This document shows, piece by piece, positions 27,698-37,297 of a DNA stretch of 64,000 nucleotides (position 1 is its first letter; the number at the start of each line of letters is the position of its first letter). The position numbers were made by a program, and so were the translations under genes. The notes below the pieces were generated by a model, which saw nothing but the letters and a program-made list of their open reading frames with translations, had not been told where the DNA came from and did not search any database. The DNA is from Marinimicrobium alkaliphilum (lineage in GTDB: Bacteria; Pseudomonadota; Gammaproteobacteria; Pseudomonadales; Cellvibrionaceae). The stretch covers positions 310,001-374,000 of the forward strand of contig NZ_QGMQ01000001.1 of the NCBI RefSeq assembly GCF_003259155.1, in the 5' to 3' direction.

Positions 27698-29029
27698 ATG
27701 CAGGTTAAACGTTTTGTCGCTGCCGATATGCGCCGGGCCCTGGAACTGGTGCGTCAGGAACTGGGCTCAGACGCCATTATCCTGTCGAGCAAACGCACGC
27801 CCGAGGGGGTCGAGTTGGTCACCACTTTGGCGGCCGACACCGACCATGATCCCCTGGGTATTGGCGCGCGCGCGCCGGTTCCTGAGGCCGAGCCCCGCGC
27901 TGGGTCTGGCACGGGTTTGCCTGGTGGCAAAACCGGGCGTCAAATAGCCGACGATATTGAACAGGCGAGTCAGCGCCTGGCCGCGACGCGCGCTGCGGAA
28001 GCGTCAGCGCGCGAGCATTTGCTGGGGCAGGGCCCCGGGCGCGCTGAACCTGCGCGCAGGGCGCCTGTGGACCCGACGCCGGTACGCTACGCGGCGGAGC
28101 CTGCGAATCAGAACAACGCACAGCTGAATGAGCTGCAGGCCGAGTTGGCGGACATGCGCCTGCTGCTCGAGCAACAATTGCACCATTTGGCCGGTGACCG
28201 CAAGCTGACTGGCTCGCCGGTGCTGGACAGCGTTGGCCGTCGGCTCGAGCGGGTCGGCCTGCCAACCGAGGCGATTGCCGCGGTTTTGGGTGGCTGCAAA
28301 CCCAGTCGTACGCTGGCATCAGCCTGGCCAGAGGCGCTCGCGCAGTGGTCGCGCGAGCTGCCGGTGGCCGGCCGGGATGTTACCGCCAATGGCGGCGTTT
28401 TCGCCTTTGTCGGGGCGACAGGCGCCGGTAAAACTACTACTATTGGGAAACTGGCGGCTCGCTATGTCCTGGAACACGGTGCTGACAAAGTCGCGTTGGT
28501 GACCATGGACAACTACCGTATCGCCGGTCATGATCAGCTGCGCTCCATGGCACGTATTCTGAAAGTGCCGGTGCGGGTGGTCGACGAACACAACAGTCTG
28601 GCCGGGGTGTTGCACAGCCTGCGCCGGTGCGAATTGGTACTCATCGACACGGCGGGCTTTCGCCACGGTGACCCCAAGCTCAAGGCACAGTTGAGTGAGC
28701 TGGCGGAACAGACTCAGGTACGCAGTTACCTGGTGATGGCCAGTAACAGTCAGGCCCAGATGCTCAAGGCGGCGATTCACGCTTACGCCAGTGCCAGCCT
28801 GCGTGGCTGTATTCTGACCAAGCTGGATGAAACCGCCAGTCTGGGTGAGGCGCTCGGTGTGGTCATGCACAGTGACCTGCCGATCGCTTATACCACCGAC
28901 GGGCAGGACATCCCGCAAGATATTGAAGTGGCGCGTGCGCACACCCTGGTGGCACGCGCTGCAGCGCTGCTCAGTCAGCAGCAGGTACCGCTCCGAGAGG
29001 CGGGCGCCGAGCGCGGTCTGGTCCGCTAA
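27698..29029 (+). CDS. flhF: FlhF, SRP-type GTPase for polar flagellum placement
   Basis: 443 aa from ATG 27698, chosen because GAGGAG lies 7 bp upstream (ATG 27692 would be 1 bp away). MQVKRFVAADMRRALELVR start, Ala/Arg-rich B region, then N and G domains with P-loop GATGAGKT at 239-246, DTAGF and TKLDE. It recruits early basal-body parts to the pole. Overlap-free operon with flhA and fleN. Confidence 0.96.
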   Translation: MQVKRFVAADMRRALELVRQELGSDAIILSSKRTPEGVELVTTLAADTDHDPLGIGARAPVPEAEPRAGSGTGLPGGKTGRQIADDIEQASQRLAATRAAEASAREHLLGQGPGRAEPARRAPVDPTPVRYAAEPANQNNAQLNELQAELADMRLLLEQQLHHLAGDRKLTGSPVLDSVGRRLERVGLPTEAIAAVLGGCKPSRTLASAWPEALAQWSRELPVAGRDVTANGGVFAFVGATGAGKTTTIGKLAARYVLEHGADKVALVTMDNYRIAGHDQLRSMARILKVPVRVVDEHNSLAGVLHSLRRCELVLIDTAGFRHGDPKLKAQLSELAEQTQVRSYLVMASNSQAQMLKAAIHAYASASLRGCILTKLDETASLGEALGVVMHSDLPIAYTTDGQDIPQDIEVARAHTLVARAAALLSQQQVPLREAGAERGLVR

Positions 29030-29061
29030 CGGCATTTATTGGCAGTGGAGTATAACCATCA

Positions 29062-29892
29062 ATGAGCCAAGTACGTCCGATACAAGTAATAGCCGTGTCC
29101 GGTGGCAAGGGCGGTGTGGGAAAAAGCAACATTTCGGTCAACCTCAGCATTGCTCTGGCGGGACTACGCCGTCGGGTTGTACTGATGGACGCCGACTTGG
29201 GCTTGGCCAATGTTGATGTTCTTCTGGGGGTCAAGGCGCGCCATAATATCATGGACGTCCTTGAGCACGGGATGAGCCTGAGTGAGATTCTGGTCCCCGG
29301 CCCAGGTGGCATTCGGATTGTCCCGGCGGCCTCCGGTGTGCAGCGGCTATCGGCCCTGAGCAACCGTGAGCATGCGGGGCTGATCAACGCCTTCAATGAC
29401 CTGAGCGACCAGATGGATGTGCTGGTCATCGATACGGCCGCCGGGATATCCGAGACCGTCATCAGCTTTGTGCGCGCCTCCAACGAAGTGATTGTAGTGG
29501 TGTGCGACGAACCCTCCTCCATTACCGATGCCTACGCCCTGATCAAGGTGCTCAGCACTGAGCACGGTATGCAGCGCTTTCGCGTCGTGGCCAACATGAC
29601 CCGCACGAAAAATGAAGGCCAGGCGCTGTTTAACAAGTTGAGCAGTGTCTGTGACCGTTTTCTGGATGTGACCCTGCAGTACGTCGGCGGTGTGCCCTTT
29701 GACGAGAATGTGCGCAAAGCTGTACAGCGCCAGCGAGCGCTGATTGATTATGCCCCCCAGAGCAAGGCCGCACAGGCCATGCGTGCGCTGGCCGAAGAGG
29801 TGGTGCGTTGGCCACTGCCGGCAGGGCCCTCGGGACGATTGGAATTTTTTGTCGAGCGCCTACTGGATGTGGCCAACGCCCCCAAGGCCTGA
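29062..29892 (+). CDS. fleN: FleN (FlhG), MinD-type flagellar number regulator
   Basis: 276 aa ParA/MinD ATPase with deviant Walker A GGKGGVGKS at 14-22, LMDADLGLANVD and VIDTAAG. In Pseudomonas it binds and restrains FleQ, limiting flagellar number, and works opposite FlhF. A C-terminal amphipathic helix (GRLEFFVERLLDVANA) fits membrane binding. Confidence 0.96.
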   Translation: MSQVRPIQVIAVSGGKGGVGKSNISVNLSIALAGLRRRVVLMDADLGLANVDVLLGVKARHNIMDVLEHGMSLSEILVPGPGGIRIVPAASGVQRLSALSNREHAGLINAFNDLSDQMDVLVIDTAAGISETVISFVRASNEVIVVVCDEPSSITDAYALIKVLSTEHGMQRFRVVANMTRTKNEGQALFNKLSSVCDRFLDVTLQYVGGVPFDENVRKAVQRQRALIDYAPQSKAAQAMRALAEEVVRWPLPAGPSGRLEFFVERLLDVANAPKA

Positions 29893-29945
29893 TCGGTTTT
29901 GGGGAGCGTCTATACTGACAGCAATAACAGGCAGGTGTGTTGACA

Positions 29946-30692
29946 ATGGCCGCAGCAGATAGGTTAGCCATGTACGACAAAACACAACAGTCAAGCCCGG
30001 GTATTCGGGTCGAGGACTACGCACCGCTGGTGAAGCGTATCGCTCACCACATGATGTTGCGTATGCCGGCCTGTGTGCAGGTCGATGACCTGATCCAGGC
30101 CGGGATGATCGGCCTGCTGGAAGCCGCTCAAAAGTACGATGCCTCCCGCGGCGCCAGCTTTGAGACTTACGCCGGTATCCGTATTCGCGGCGCCATCGTC
30201 GATGAGATGCGTCGGGGAGATTGGGCCCCGCGTTCAGTGCATCGCAACGCCCGGCGTATTGCCAAGGCCATCAATACGGTCGAGGCCCGCTCGGGGCGCG
30301 ACGCCCAGGATGCCGAGGTGGCTGACGAGCTGGGTGTGGCGCTGGACGAGTATTTCTCCATGATTCAGGATGCCAATGCCAGCCGCCTGTTCAGCTATGA
30401 AGAAACCTTCGGCGACGATGCCAGCCACGTCGACCGTGGCGAAACTCTCACGCAGCACGCCAACCCTTTTGAGGGAATCCAGCGCGATGCCCTAAAGCAA
30501 TCGCTCGCGCAGGCGATAACCCAATTACCGGAGCGGGAGCGCTTGGTGTTGGCCCTCTACTACGACGAAGAGCTCAACCTCAAGGAAATCGGACAGGTTC
30601 TGGGGGTCAGTGAGTCCCGCGTCAGCCAGATTCACAGCCAGGCGGCCGCACGCCTGCGCACCCGGCTCGCCGATTGGCGCGGCAACCAATAA
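29946..30692 (+). CDS. fliA: FliA, flagellar sigma-28 factor
   Basis: 248 aa from ATG 29946, aligned with the MTAAS start of Pseudomonas FliA; in-frame GTG 29937 and TTG 29940 are alternatives. Regions 2 (VDDLIQAGMIGLLEAAQKYD), 3 and 4 (LPERERLVLALYYDEELNLKEIG) are complete. It transcribes late flagellar and chemotaxis genes and is held by FlgM until hook completion. Confidence 0.96.
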   Translation: MAAADRLAMYDKTQQSSPGIRVEDYAPLVKRIAHHMMLRMPACVQVDDLIQAGMIGLLEAAQKYDASRGASFETYAGIRIRGAIVDEMRRGDWAPRSVHRNARRIAKAINTVEARSGRDAQDAEVADELGVALDEYFSMIQDANASRLFSYEETFGDDASHVDRGETLTQHANPFEGIQRDALKQSLAQAITQLPERERLVLALYYDEELNLKEIGQVLGVSESRVSQIHSQAAARLRTRLADWRGNQ

Positions 30693-30703
30693 CCTCAAAA
30701 GCC

Positions 30704-30717
30704 CCTCCAGGGGCGTC
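30704..30717 (+). terminator. Short GC hairpin after fliA
   Basis: GCCCCT and AGGGGC pair around a 2-base loop about 12 bp after the fliA stop. No U-tract follows, so it is at best a weak terminator. Confidence 0.3.
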
Positions 30718-30724
30718 AGCAGGA

Positions 30725-30752
30725 TTGACGCGGCGCGCAATTGTGGTACTTT
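30725..30752 (+). promoter_or_regulatory. Possible sigma-70-like promoter before cheY
   Basis: TTGACG (30725-30730), 16-bp spacer, then TACTTT (30747-30752). The -35 is good and the -10 poor. No convincing sigma-28 or sigma-54 site was seen in this gap. Confidence 0.3.
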
Positions 30753-30840
30753 GCGGGGCTGGCCAACCCGGGTTGGCATCGATTGAGACGATTACTAAGA
30801 CACGTTAGAGAATGCCCGCCTAGGGTAGACGGAGGTTGCA

Positions 30841-31221
30841 TTGGATAAGAACATGAAGATCCTCATTGTCGATGATTTCTCGACAATGCGACGGATTATC
30901 AAAAACCTGTTGCGCGACTTGGGCTTTTCCAATACCCATGAGGCCGACGATGGCGTGACGGCAATGCCGATGCTCAAAAGCGGTAATTTCGATTTTCTGA
31001 TTACCGACTGGAACATGCCGGGGATGACCGGGATTGATCTGCTCCGCGCCGTGCGGGCCGACGAAAAGCTGGCGACGCTGCCGGTTTTGATGGTCACCGC
31101 CGAGGCCAAGCGTGACCAGATTATCGAAGCGGCTCAGGCCGGGGTCAACGGTTATGTGGTCAAGCCCTTCACCGCCCAGGCGCTCAAGGAAAAAATCGAA
31201 AAGATTTTCGAGCGGGTCTGA
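30841..31221 (+). CDS. cheY: CheY, chemotaxis response regulator
   Basis: 126 aa. TTG 30841 is preferred because GGAGG (30831-30835) lies 5 bp upstream, giving [16 protein letters not shown] 30853 is the alternative. Receiver with [13 protein letters not shown] (phospho-Asp), conserved Thr in VTAEAK and Lys in VVKPF. It carries the CheA signal to FliM. First gene of the che operon, 148 bp after fliA. Confidence 0.96.
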   Translation: MDKNMKILIVDDFSTMRRIIKNLLRDLGFSNTHEADDGVTAMPMLKSGNFDFLITDWNMPGMTGIDLLRAVRADEKLATLPVLMVTAEAKRDQIIEAAQAGVNGYVVKPFTAQALKEKIEKIFERV

Positions 31222-31287
31222 ATAACAAACCGGCGCGTCATCTGTTGTTGACAGGTGCCGATCCGCTACAGCACACAAGGCATGGCA

Positions 31288-32088
31288 ATGACTTCAGAAA
31301 CTCAGCGCTTGCACAACCATGAGTTTGTCGAAGAACTCAAAGAGGTTGCCCAGGTCCTGGTCGACAAGCTGCAGGGCGATCACTACGAAGAAGCCTCCCA
31401 GCTTATCAACGCGATGATCGAAGCGCGCAATAACCATATTTTCCAGTCTGTCGGGCGTCTGACACGCGGGCTACACAATGCCATCGTCAATTTTCACGTC
31501 GATGGCGATTTGAATGGAAATCCGCCTCAAATCAACGATTCCGGCATCCGTGACGCCTCCAATCGCCTCAACTACGTCATTGATCTCACCCAGCAAGCCG
31601 CCGAAAAGACCATGGATATGGTGGACGAGTCGGCGCCGATCGCCATGAACCTGGGCCAGGAGGCCGCGTCCCTGCACGAGGAGTGGGGCAGGCTCAAGCG
31701 CCGGGAAATGAGCGCCGACGAGTTTCGTGGACTCTATGACCGTATGGATGACTTTTTGGGTCAGATGGTCACCGGCACCGAGCAGCTCAATCAAAACCTG
31801 CAGGGCATCATTCTCGAGCAGGGTTTTCAGGATTTGACCGGCCAGGTTCTCAAGCGGGTGATCGGCCTGATCAGCGATGTTGAGGAGGACCTGGTAAGCC
31901 TGGTACGCATTGCCAGCCAGGTGGAAGAGATTACAGGTTTGAGCAGCGGTGCCGATAAAGACACTGAGGCGCTGAACGAGCGCAGAAAAACAGAGGCGGA
32001 AGGCCCGTTGATGAACGCTGAAGCGCGTTCCGATGTGGTCTCTGGCCAGGATGAAGTGGACGACTTGCTGTCGAGTCTCGGGTTTTAG
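31288..32088 (+). CDS. cheZ: CheZ, CheY-P phosphatase
   Basis: 266 aa from ATG 31288, with AAGG 7 bp upstream; ATG 31282 would be 1 bp from it. Long helical hairpin with FQDLTGQVLKRVI (catalytic Asp and Gln on the helix) and a C-terminal CheY-docking tail QDEVDDLLSSLGF. It removes phosphate from CheY. Confidence 0.95.
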   Translation: MTSETQRLHNHEFVEELKEVAQVLVDKLQGDHYEEASQLINAMIEARNNHIFQSVGRLTRGLHNAIVNFHVDGDLNGNPPQINDSGIRDASNRLNYVIDLTQQAAEKTMDMVDESAPIAMNLGQEAASLHEEWGRLKRREMSADEFRGLYDRMDDFLGQMVTGTEQLNQNLQGIILEQGFQDLTGQVLKRVIGLISDVEEDLVSLVRIASQVEEITGLSSGADKDTEALNERRKTEAEGPLMNAEARSDVVSGQDEVDDLLSSLGF

Positions 32089-32099
32089 GGGTAGCGTGA

Positions 32100-34316
32100 A
32101 TGGGTTTCGGTGACGACGAAGACATCCTCCAGGATTTTCTGGTTGAAGCGGGGGAGATTCTCGAAAAGCTCTCTGAGCAGCTGGTCGACCTCGAGCAGCG
32201 CCCGGATGACGCCGACCTGTTGAATGCGATTTTCCGGGGGTTTCACACCGTTAAAGGCGGCGCTGGTTTTCTCCAGGTCACGCCTATGGTGGAATGTTGC
32301 CATGTCACCGAGAACCTGTTCGACAAGTTGCGCAATGGGGAGCTGAAAGTCTCCCCGGCGATGACGGACGTGGTCCTCAGCGCGCTCGACGCGGTAAACC
32401 AGCAATTTGACGCCCTGTCCCAGCGCGTTGAGCCGGAACCCGCCGATCCCGAGTTGATTGCCAGCCTCGAGCGCCTGGTGGCGGGCGGTTCGGTGACCCC
32501 TGTGGCCGAGCAAGCGCCAGGGCCGAGCGCCTCCCCCCCCTCCAGCGCCGGAGGGGGTACTATCGGTGGCGGTGACATTACCGACGATGAATTTGAGCAA
32601 CTGCTCGATGCGATCGGCGTCGATGCCGACCCGCAGTCCTCCCCCGCGCCCAACAAGCCGGCTCAGCCCCCTGCCGGCAGCAGTGGCGATGATATCAGTG
32701 ACGATGAGTTTGAAGCACTGCTCGACGAGCTGCACGGCAAGGGCAAAGGCCCAGGTGCATCGACTCCGTCGGCGGCTGCCGATACTGACAGTACCAGCGG
32801 AGATATTTCCGACGATGAGTTTGAGGCACTGCTGGACGAGCTGCACGGCAAAGGCAAGGCGCCAGGTGTAGCGAACACAAAAGCCGAGAGTTCATCGAGT
32901 AGCGCCGGTGATGGGATCAGCGACGACGAGTTCGAACACTTGCTGGATCAGCTGCACGGCAAGGGCAAAGGCCCGAGTGCCTCATCGGCGCCCGAAGGCG
33001 GGGCGGTTGAACCCGAGGCGCCCAAGGCGCCGGCGGCGGAGCCCCAGGCCGCCAAGCCCGAGCCGGCCTCTGCGCCTGTGCCTGCGCCCAAAGCTGCGCC
33101 CGCGAAGGCGCCCGAGCGCGAAGCACCGGTTGAAACCACCGTGCGTGTCGACACCCAGCGTCTCGACGACATTATGAATATGGTGGGCGAGCTGGTACTG
33201 GTGCGCAACCGCCTGGTGCGCCTGGGTCTGGATTCGCAGGATGAAGCGCTTTCCAAAGCCGTGGCCAACCTGGATGTGGTGACGGGAGATCTTCAGACGT
33301 CGGTGATGAAGACCCGTATGCAGCCCATCAAGAAAGTGTTTGGTCGCTTTCCGCGTGTGGTGCGCGACCTGGCGCGCAAGCTCAACAAAGAGATCAATCT
33401 GGAACTGGTGGGTGAAGAGACCGACCTGGATAAAAATCTGGTCGAGGCGCTGGCCGACCCTTTGGTCCACTTGGTGCGCAATGCGGTTGACCACGGTATC
33501 GAAACTCCGGAAGAGCGCGAAGCCAAAGGCAAGCCACGCACCGGCCGGGTGGTGCTTGCGGCCGAGCAGGAAGGGGACCATATTCTCCTGTCGATCACCG
33601 ATGACGGCGCGGGAATGGATGCGCACAAACTGCGCGCAATTGCCGTTGAAAAGGGGTTGATGGATGCGGATGCGGCGGCGCGTCTGAGCGACAGTGAGGC
33701 CTACAACCTGATTTTTGCCCCGGGCTTTTCCACCAAAAAAGAGATTTCCGATGTCTCCGGTCGCGGTGTCGGTATGGATGTGGTGAAGACCAAAATCACT
33801 CAGCTCAATGGCACCCTGGAAATTCAATCGACCCTCGGCGAAGGTTCGCGCCTGAATATCAAGGTGCCCCTGACGCTCGCGATCATGCCGACGCTGATGA
33901 TCATGCTTGCCGATCAGGCATTCGCGCTACCGCTGTCGAGCGTCAACGAAATCTTCTACATGGACCTGCGCAAAACCCATGTAGTTGACGGCCAGGAGTG
34001 CGTCACCATTCGCGATCGCGCGATTCCTGTTTTTCACCTCAAGGAATGGCTGACCCCGGCCACCCGAGCCGACCGGCAAGAGGAAGCGCACATTGTGATT
34101 GTGGCTGTGGGCACGCTGACGATCGGCTTTGTGGTCGATCAGCTCGTTGGTCAGGAAGAGGTGGTCATCAAACCTCTGGGCAAAATGCTGCAGGGGACAC
34201 CGGGCATGGCGGGTGCTACCATTACCGGTGACGGCACCATTGCGCTGATTCTGGATGTGCCCGGGCTGCTCAAGCGCTATGCCCGCGGTGCAGGCAGTTC
34301 CTGGGGACACCGCTAG
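32100..34316 (+). CDS. cheA: CheA, chemotaxis histidine kinase
   Basis: 738 aa. P1 Hpt domain with His49 (FHTVKGGAGFL), a long Pro/Ala-rich linker (about 130-340) holding repeated DEFExLLDxLHGKG motifs, then P3 dimerisation, P4 ATPase (NAVDHGIETPEER, DDGAGMD, GRGVGMDVV) and P5 CheW-like regulatory domain. Classical P2 is not evident; the linker repeats take its place. It starts 11 bp after cheZ. Downstream ParC/ParP-type genes suggest polar array placement. Confidence 0.97.
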   Translation: MGFGDDEDILQDFLVEAGEILEKLSEQLVDLEQRPDDADLLNAIFRGFHTVKGGAGFLQVTPMVECCHVTENLFDKLRNGELKVSPAMTDVVLSALDAVNQQFDALSQRVEPEPADPELIASLERLVAGGSVTPVAEQAPGPSASPPSSAGGGTIGGGDITDDEFEQLLDAIGVDADPQSSPAPNKPAQPPAGSSGDDISDDEFEALLDELHGKGKGPGASTPSAAADTDSTSGDISDDEFEALLDELHGKGKAPGVANTKAESSSSSAGDGISDDEFEHLLDQLHGKGKGPSASSAPEGGAVEPEAPKAPAAEPQAAKPEPASAPVPAPKAAPAKAPEREAPVETTVRVDTQRLDDIMNMVGELVLVRNRLVRLGLDSQDEALSKAVANLDVVTGDLQTSVMKTRMQPIKKVFGRFPRVVRDLARKLNKEINLELVGEETDLDKNLVEALADPLVHLVRNAVDHGIETPEEREAKGKPRTGRVVLAAEQEGDHILLSITDDGAGMDAHKLRAIAVEKGLMDADAAARLSDSEAYNLIFAPGFSTKKEISDVSGRGVGMDVVKTKITQLNGTLEIQSTLGEGSRLNIKVPLTLAIMPTLMIMLADQAFALPLSSVNEIFYMDLRKTHVVDGQECVTIRDRAIPVFHLKEWLTPATRADRQEEAHIVIVAVGTLTIGFVVDQLVGQEEVVIKPLGKMLQGTPGMAGATITGDGTIALILDVPGLLKRYARGAGSSWGHR
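32572..32975 (+). repeat. Four DEFExLLD(x)LHGKG repeats within the cheA linker
   Basis: Degenerate copy GDITDDEFEQLLDAIG near 32572, then three close copies beginning near 32692, 32803 and 32914, each (D/G)ISDDEFExLLDxLHGKGK. Copies are spaced by Ala/Pro/Ser linkers of about 15-17 residues. They look like short docking motifs repeated for avidity. Confidence 0.85.
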
Positions 34317-34380
34317 CCGACCGTCTGAGTTCTGACGCCCATGCGGGCATGCTACCGATGTAACTTTGGAGAAAGGTTCA

Positions 34381-35466
34381 ATGCCATTTAGGGTGTTAGT
34401 TGTCGATGATTCCAATTTTTTTCAGCAACGCCTGAAGGAAATTATCAATCAGCACCCGGAACTTGAGGTTATCGGCGTTGCCAGCAATGGGCGCGACGCG
34501 GTAGAGATGGCGACTCGCCTCAAACCCGATATCATCACTATGGACTTCGAGATGCCGGTGATGGACGGCGTCACCGCCGTGCGCCACATTATGCGCGACC
34601 GGCCCACACCCATTCTGATGTTGTCCTCGCTCACCTATGAGGGGGCACGGGTAACGCTGGATGCGCTGGCCGCCGGCGCCACCGATTTTATGGCCAAGGA
34701 TTTTGCCGAAATATCCCGCAGTGCGAATTCGCTGTCAGCCAAATTGCACGACCGCTTGTTGACCCTGGGCAGGGGCGCTCGCGCCTCGGCCTCGCGCGTG
34801 AGCAGCGCCGCACCGTCAACATCTGCCACCCCCGCTCGGCCTGCGCCGACAGCGAGTCCTCGCCCCGCGGCGAGCGATCGCCCGGGCGCCTTGCGTCGAC
34901 GTTTTCAGCTGTTGGTCATCGGTGCATCTACCGGTGGTCCAGTGGCACTGACTGAGGTGCTCACCAAGCTCCCACGCAACTTTCCGCTGCCCATTGTGCT
35001 GGTGCAGCACATGCCTGAGAACTTCACCAAGGCCTTTGCCGAACGTCTGAATCGCCAATCCGAGATTCAGGTGCGCGAGGCTGTGGATGGCGATCGGCTT
35101 GAACCCGGGTTGGCGCTTTTGGCGCCCGGGGGCAAACAGTTGATGGTCGAGCGTCGTGCCCAGGGCGTGGTCAAGGTGCTGCCCGATGATGCCCGGGTCA
35201 ATTACAAACCCAGCCTTGATATCACCTTTGGTTCGGCCGCGAATGCCTACGCCGACAAGGTGCTGGGTGTGGTGCTGACAGGCATGGGTTCTGATGGCTG
35301 TAAGGGTGCCGAGATGCTGAAAAAGGCCGGTTCGGTGATCTGGTCCCAGGATGAGGCCACCAGCATCATCTACGGTATGCCGATGGCGGTGGCACGGGCA
35401 AACCTGACTGATCAGGTCCTGGCTCTGCCTGATATCGGACCGATGCTCACGCGCGAGGTCATGTAG
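34381..35466 (+). CDS. cheB: CheB, protein-glutamate methylesterase
   Basis: 361 aa from ATG 34381, with GGAGAAAGG just upstream. Receiver with Asp55 (TMDFEMPVMDG), linker, then the CheB esterase domain with catalytic Ser in IGASTGG, His in VQHMP and Asp in TGMGSDG. It demethylates receptors for adaptation. No cheR is in the window. The stop overlaps the GTG start of motC. Confidence 0.96.
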   Translation: MPFRVLVVDDSNFFQQRLKEIINQHPELEVIGVASNGRDAVEMATRLKPDIITMDFEMPVMDGVTAVRHIMRDRPTPILMLSSLTYEGARVTLDALAAGATDFMAKDFAEISRSANSLSAKLHDRLLTLGRGARASASRVSSAAPSTSATPARPAPTASPRPAASDRPGALRRRFQLLVIGASTGGPVALTEVLTKLPRNFPLPIVLVQHMPENFTKAFAERLNRQSEIQVREAVDGDRLEPGLALLAPGGKQLMVERRAQGVVKVLPDDARVNYKPSLDITFGSAANAYADKVLGVVLTGMGSDGCKGAEMLKKAGSVIWSQDEATSIIYGMPMAVARANLTDQVLALPDIGPMLTREVM

Positions 35467-36215
35467 TGGACAAGCTCAGCATACTCGGGGTCATTATTGG
35501 TTTTGGCGCGCTCTTGGGTGGCAATTTTCTCGAGGGCGGGTCGATCTATTCGTTGCTCAATGGCCCGGCGGCGCTGATTGTTATTGGCGGTACTTTGGGT
35601 GCGGCGATGTTGCAAACACCGATGACCAGCCTGCGCCGGGCGTTGAGCCTGTTTGTCTGGATATTTCGGCCGCCCGCGAATGCCTTCAAGACAGGCATCG
35701 ACACACTGGTGCGCTGGTCGATCTTGACTCGGCAAAAGGGACTGCTGGGCCTGGAACACAATGCCGAGACCGAACCGGATGTTTTTGCGCGCAAAGGGCT
35801 GCAACTGATGGTCGATGGCAGTGAGCCGGAAGTGATTCGACGCATTATGGAAAACGAGTTGATTCTCGAGGAGCAGCGTGACCTCGATGCGGTGCGCTTT
35901 TATGACAGCATGGGCGGTTATGCACCCACGATTGGTATTATCGGCGCGGTCATGGGCCTGATTCACGTAATGAGCAATCTCGACGACCCCGCCGAGCTGG
36001 GTTCCGGCATTGCGGTGGCGTTTGTCGCTACCATCTACGGCGTCGGGCTGGCCAACCTGTTGTTGTTGCCCATCGCCAATAAACTGAAAATGTGTATCAA
36101 CGAGCGTTCCCAGTACCGGGAGTTGATGATTGAGGGCATTATCGCCATCGCCGATGGGGAAAATCCGCGCGCCATCGAAATGAAACTAAACGGTTACTTG
36201 CACAAACAGGGGTAG
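35466..36215 (+). CDS. motC: MotC, MotA-family stator protein
   Basis: 249 aa. GTG start 35466 overlaps the cheB stop. Four membrane helices, cytoplasmic loop with the charged torque residues, and the MotA signature GGYAPTIGIIGAVMGLI. Pairs with MotD as in Pseudomonas, where a separate MotAB set also exists elsewhere. Confidence 0.94.
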   Translation: MDKLSILGVIIGFGALLGGNFLEGGSIYSLLNGPAALIVIGGTLGAAMLQTPMTSLRRALSLFVWIFRPPANAFKTGIDTLVRWSILTRQKGLLGLEHNAETEPDVFARKGLQLMVDGSEPEVIRRIMENELILEEQRDLDAVRFYDSMGGYAPTIGIIGAVMGLIHVMSNLDDPAELGSGIAVAFVATIYGVGLANLLLLPIANKLKMCINERSQYRELMIEGIIAIADGENPRAIEMKLNGYLHKQG

Positions 36216-36218
36216 CCT

Positions 36219-37175
36219 ATGCCGCGTCGCCGCCGTCCGCAAGAGCACGATAACCACGAGCGCTGGATGGTGTCCTACGCTGACTTTATCACGTTGCTGT
36301 TCGGTTTTTTTGTGGTGATGTATTCCATCTCTCAAGTCAATGAGCATAAGTATCGTGAGCTGTCGACGACGCTGGTGGAAGCGTTCAACCCGGCACGGGC
36401 GGCGCGCCTGAGTATCGAGGATATCCCCGCATCGCCTTTTGAGCCGCCAGCGGCCGTGCCCGAGGTTCTGGGTAGCCGCGACCTGGGGGATCTACAGGGA
36501 CTGGTGGATGCGCTTCACCAGCGTTTTGGCGATCTGATGGATCAGGAACTGCTGTCGGTGTACGCCAATGAGCACTGGCTGCAGATTGAATTGCGTGACA
36601 GCATCCTGTTCGGCTCCGGCAGCGCTGCGCCGAGCGAGCGGGCGATTAATATTTTTGCGGATTTGGCCGATATCCTTAAAGCTGTCGATAACCCGGTGCA
36701 AGTGGAGGGTTTTACCGATAATGTCCCGATTCGTACCGCGCAGTTCCCCAGCAACTGGGAGTTGTCGGCGGCGCGCGCGAGTGCGGTAGTCAAGCTATTG
36801 GCGGACAATGCGATCGCTCCCGAGCGTTTGGCCGCGGTGGGTTACGGGGAATATCAGCCGGTTGCCAGCAATGCCACTGCCGAGGGGCGTGCCCAGAATC
36901 GCCGGGTTGCCCTGATGGTGGCTCGACAAAAGATCGAGCGTCCGCGCACAGCACTCGATCCGGAAGGCGCGGATGATGCCGGCCAGGAGGGCTCGGTTGA
37001 GCCCGCGCCCACTCCGTCGGAGGTTTTGGGCCCCGGCGGTGATGCTGTCATAGCGCCGGTGCCGCTAGAAGGCGGCGGCCTGCTGTTTTCCAGTGACCCG
37101 GATTTGCCCCGGATTCGTCCGCCCGCGGCGGGCGAATCCGGTGATAACGGTGAACGTGATCAGGCCGGGGATTGA
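36219..37175 (+). CDS. motD: MotD, MotB-family stator protein
   Basis: 318 aa. Membrane helix near residues 18-38 preceded by WMVSYADFITLLFGFFVVMY, whose Asp is the proton-channel residue. C-terminal OmpA peptidoglycan-binding domain (VEGFTDNVPI... NWELSAARASAVVKLL... RAQNRRVALMV). An acidic Pro-rich tail of about 60 aa extends past OmpA. It starts 3 bp after motC. Confidence 0.95.
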   Translation: MPRRRRPQEHDNHERWMVSYADFITLLFGFFVVMYSISQVNEHKYRELSTTLVEAFNPARAARLSIEDIPASPFEPPAAVPEVLGSRDLGDLQGLVDALHQRFGDLMDQELLSVYANEHWLQIELRDSILFGSGSAAPSERAINIFADLADILKAVDNPVQVEGFTDNVPIRTAQFPSNWELSAARASAVVKLLADNAIAPERLAAVGYGEYQPVASNATAEGRAQNRRVALMVARQKIERPRTALDPEGADDAGQEGSVEPAPTPSEVLGPGGDAVIAPVPLEGGGLLFSSDPDLPRIRPPAAGESGDNGERDQAGD

Positions 37176-37297
37176 GTGTCCAGGCACAGGAGTTGCTTTA
37201 GTTCGTAGAGTGCTGATTCCGACAGCAGAAATCTGACGCTGGCGATGAACACTGTGATTACCCCGGTAGCGGGGCCTTTAAACCCGGGAGAGACACC

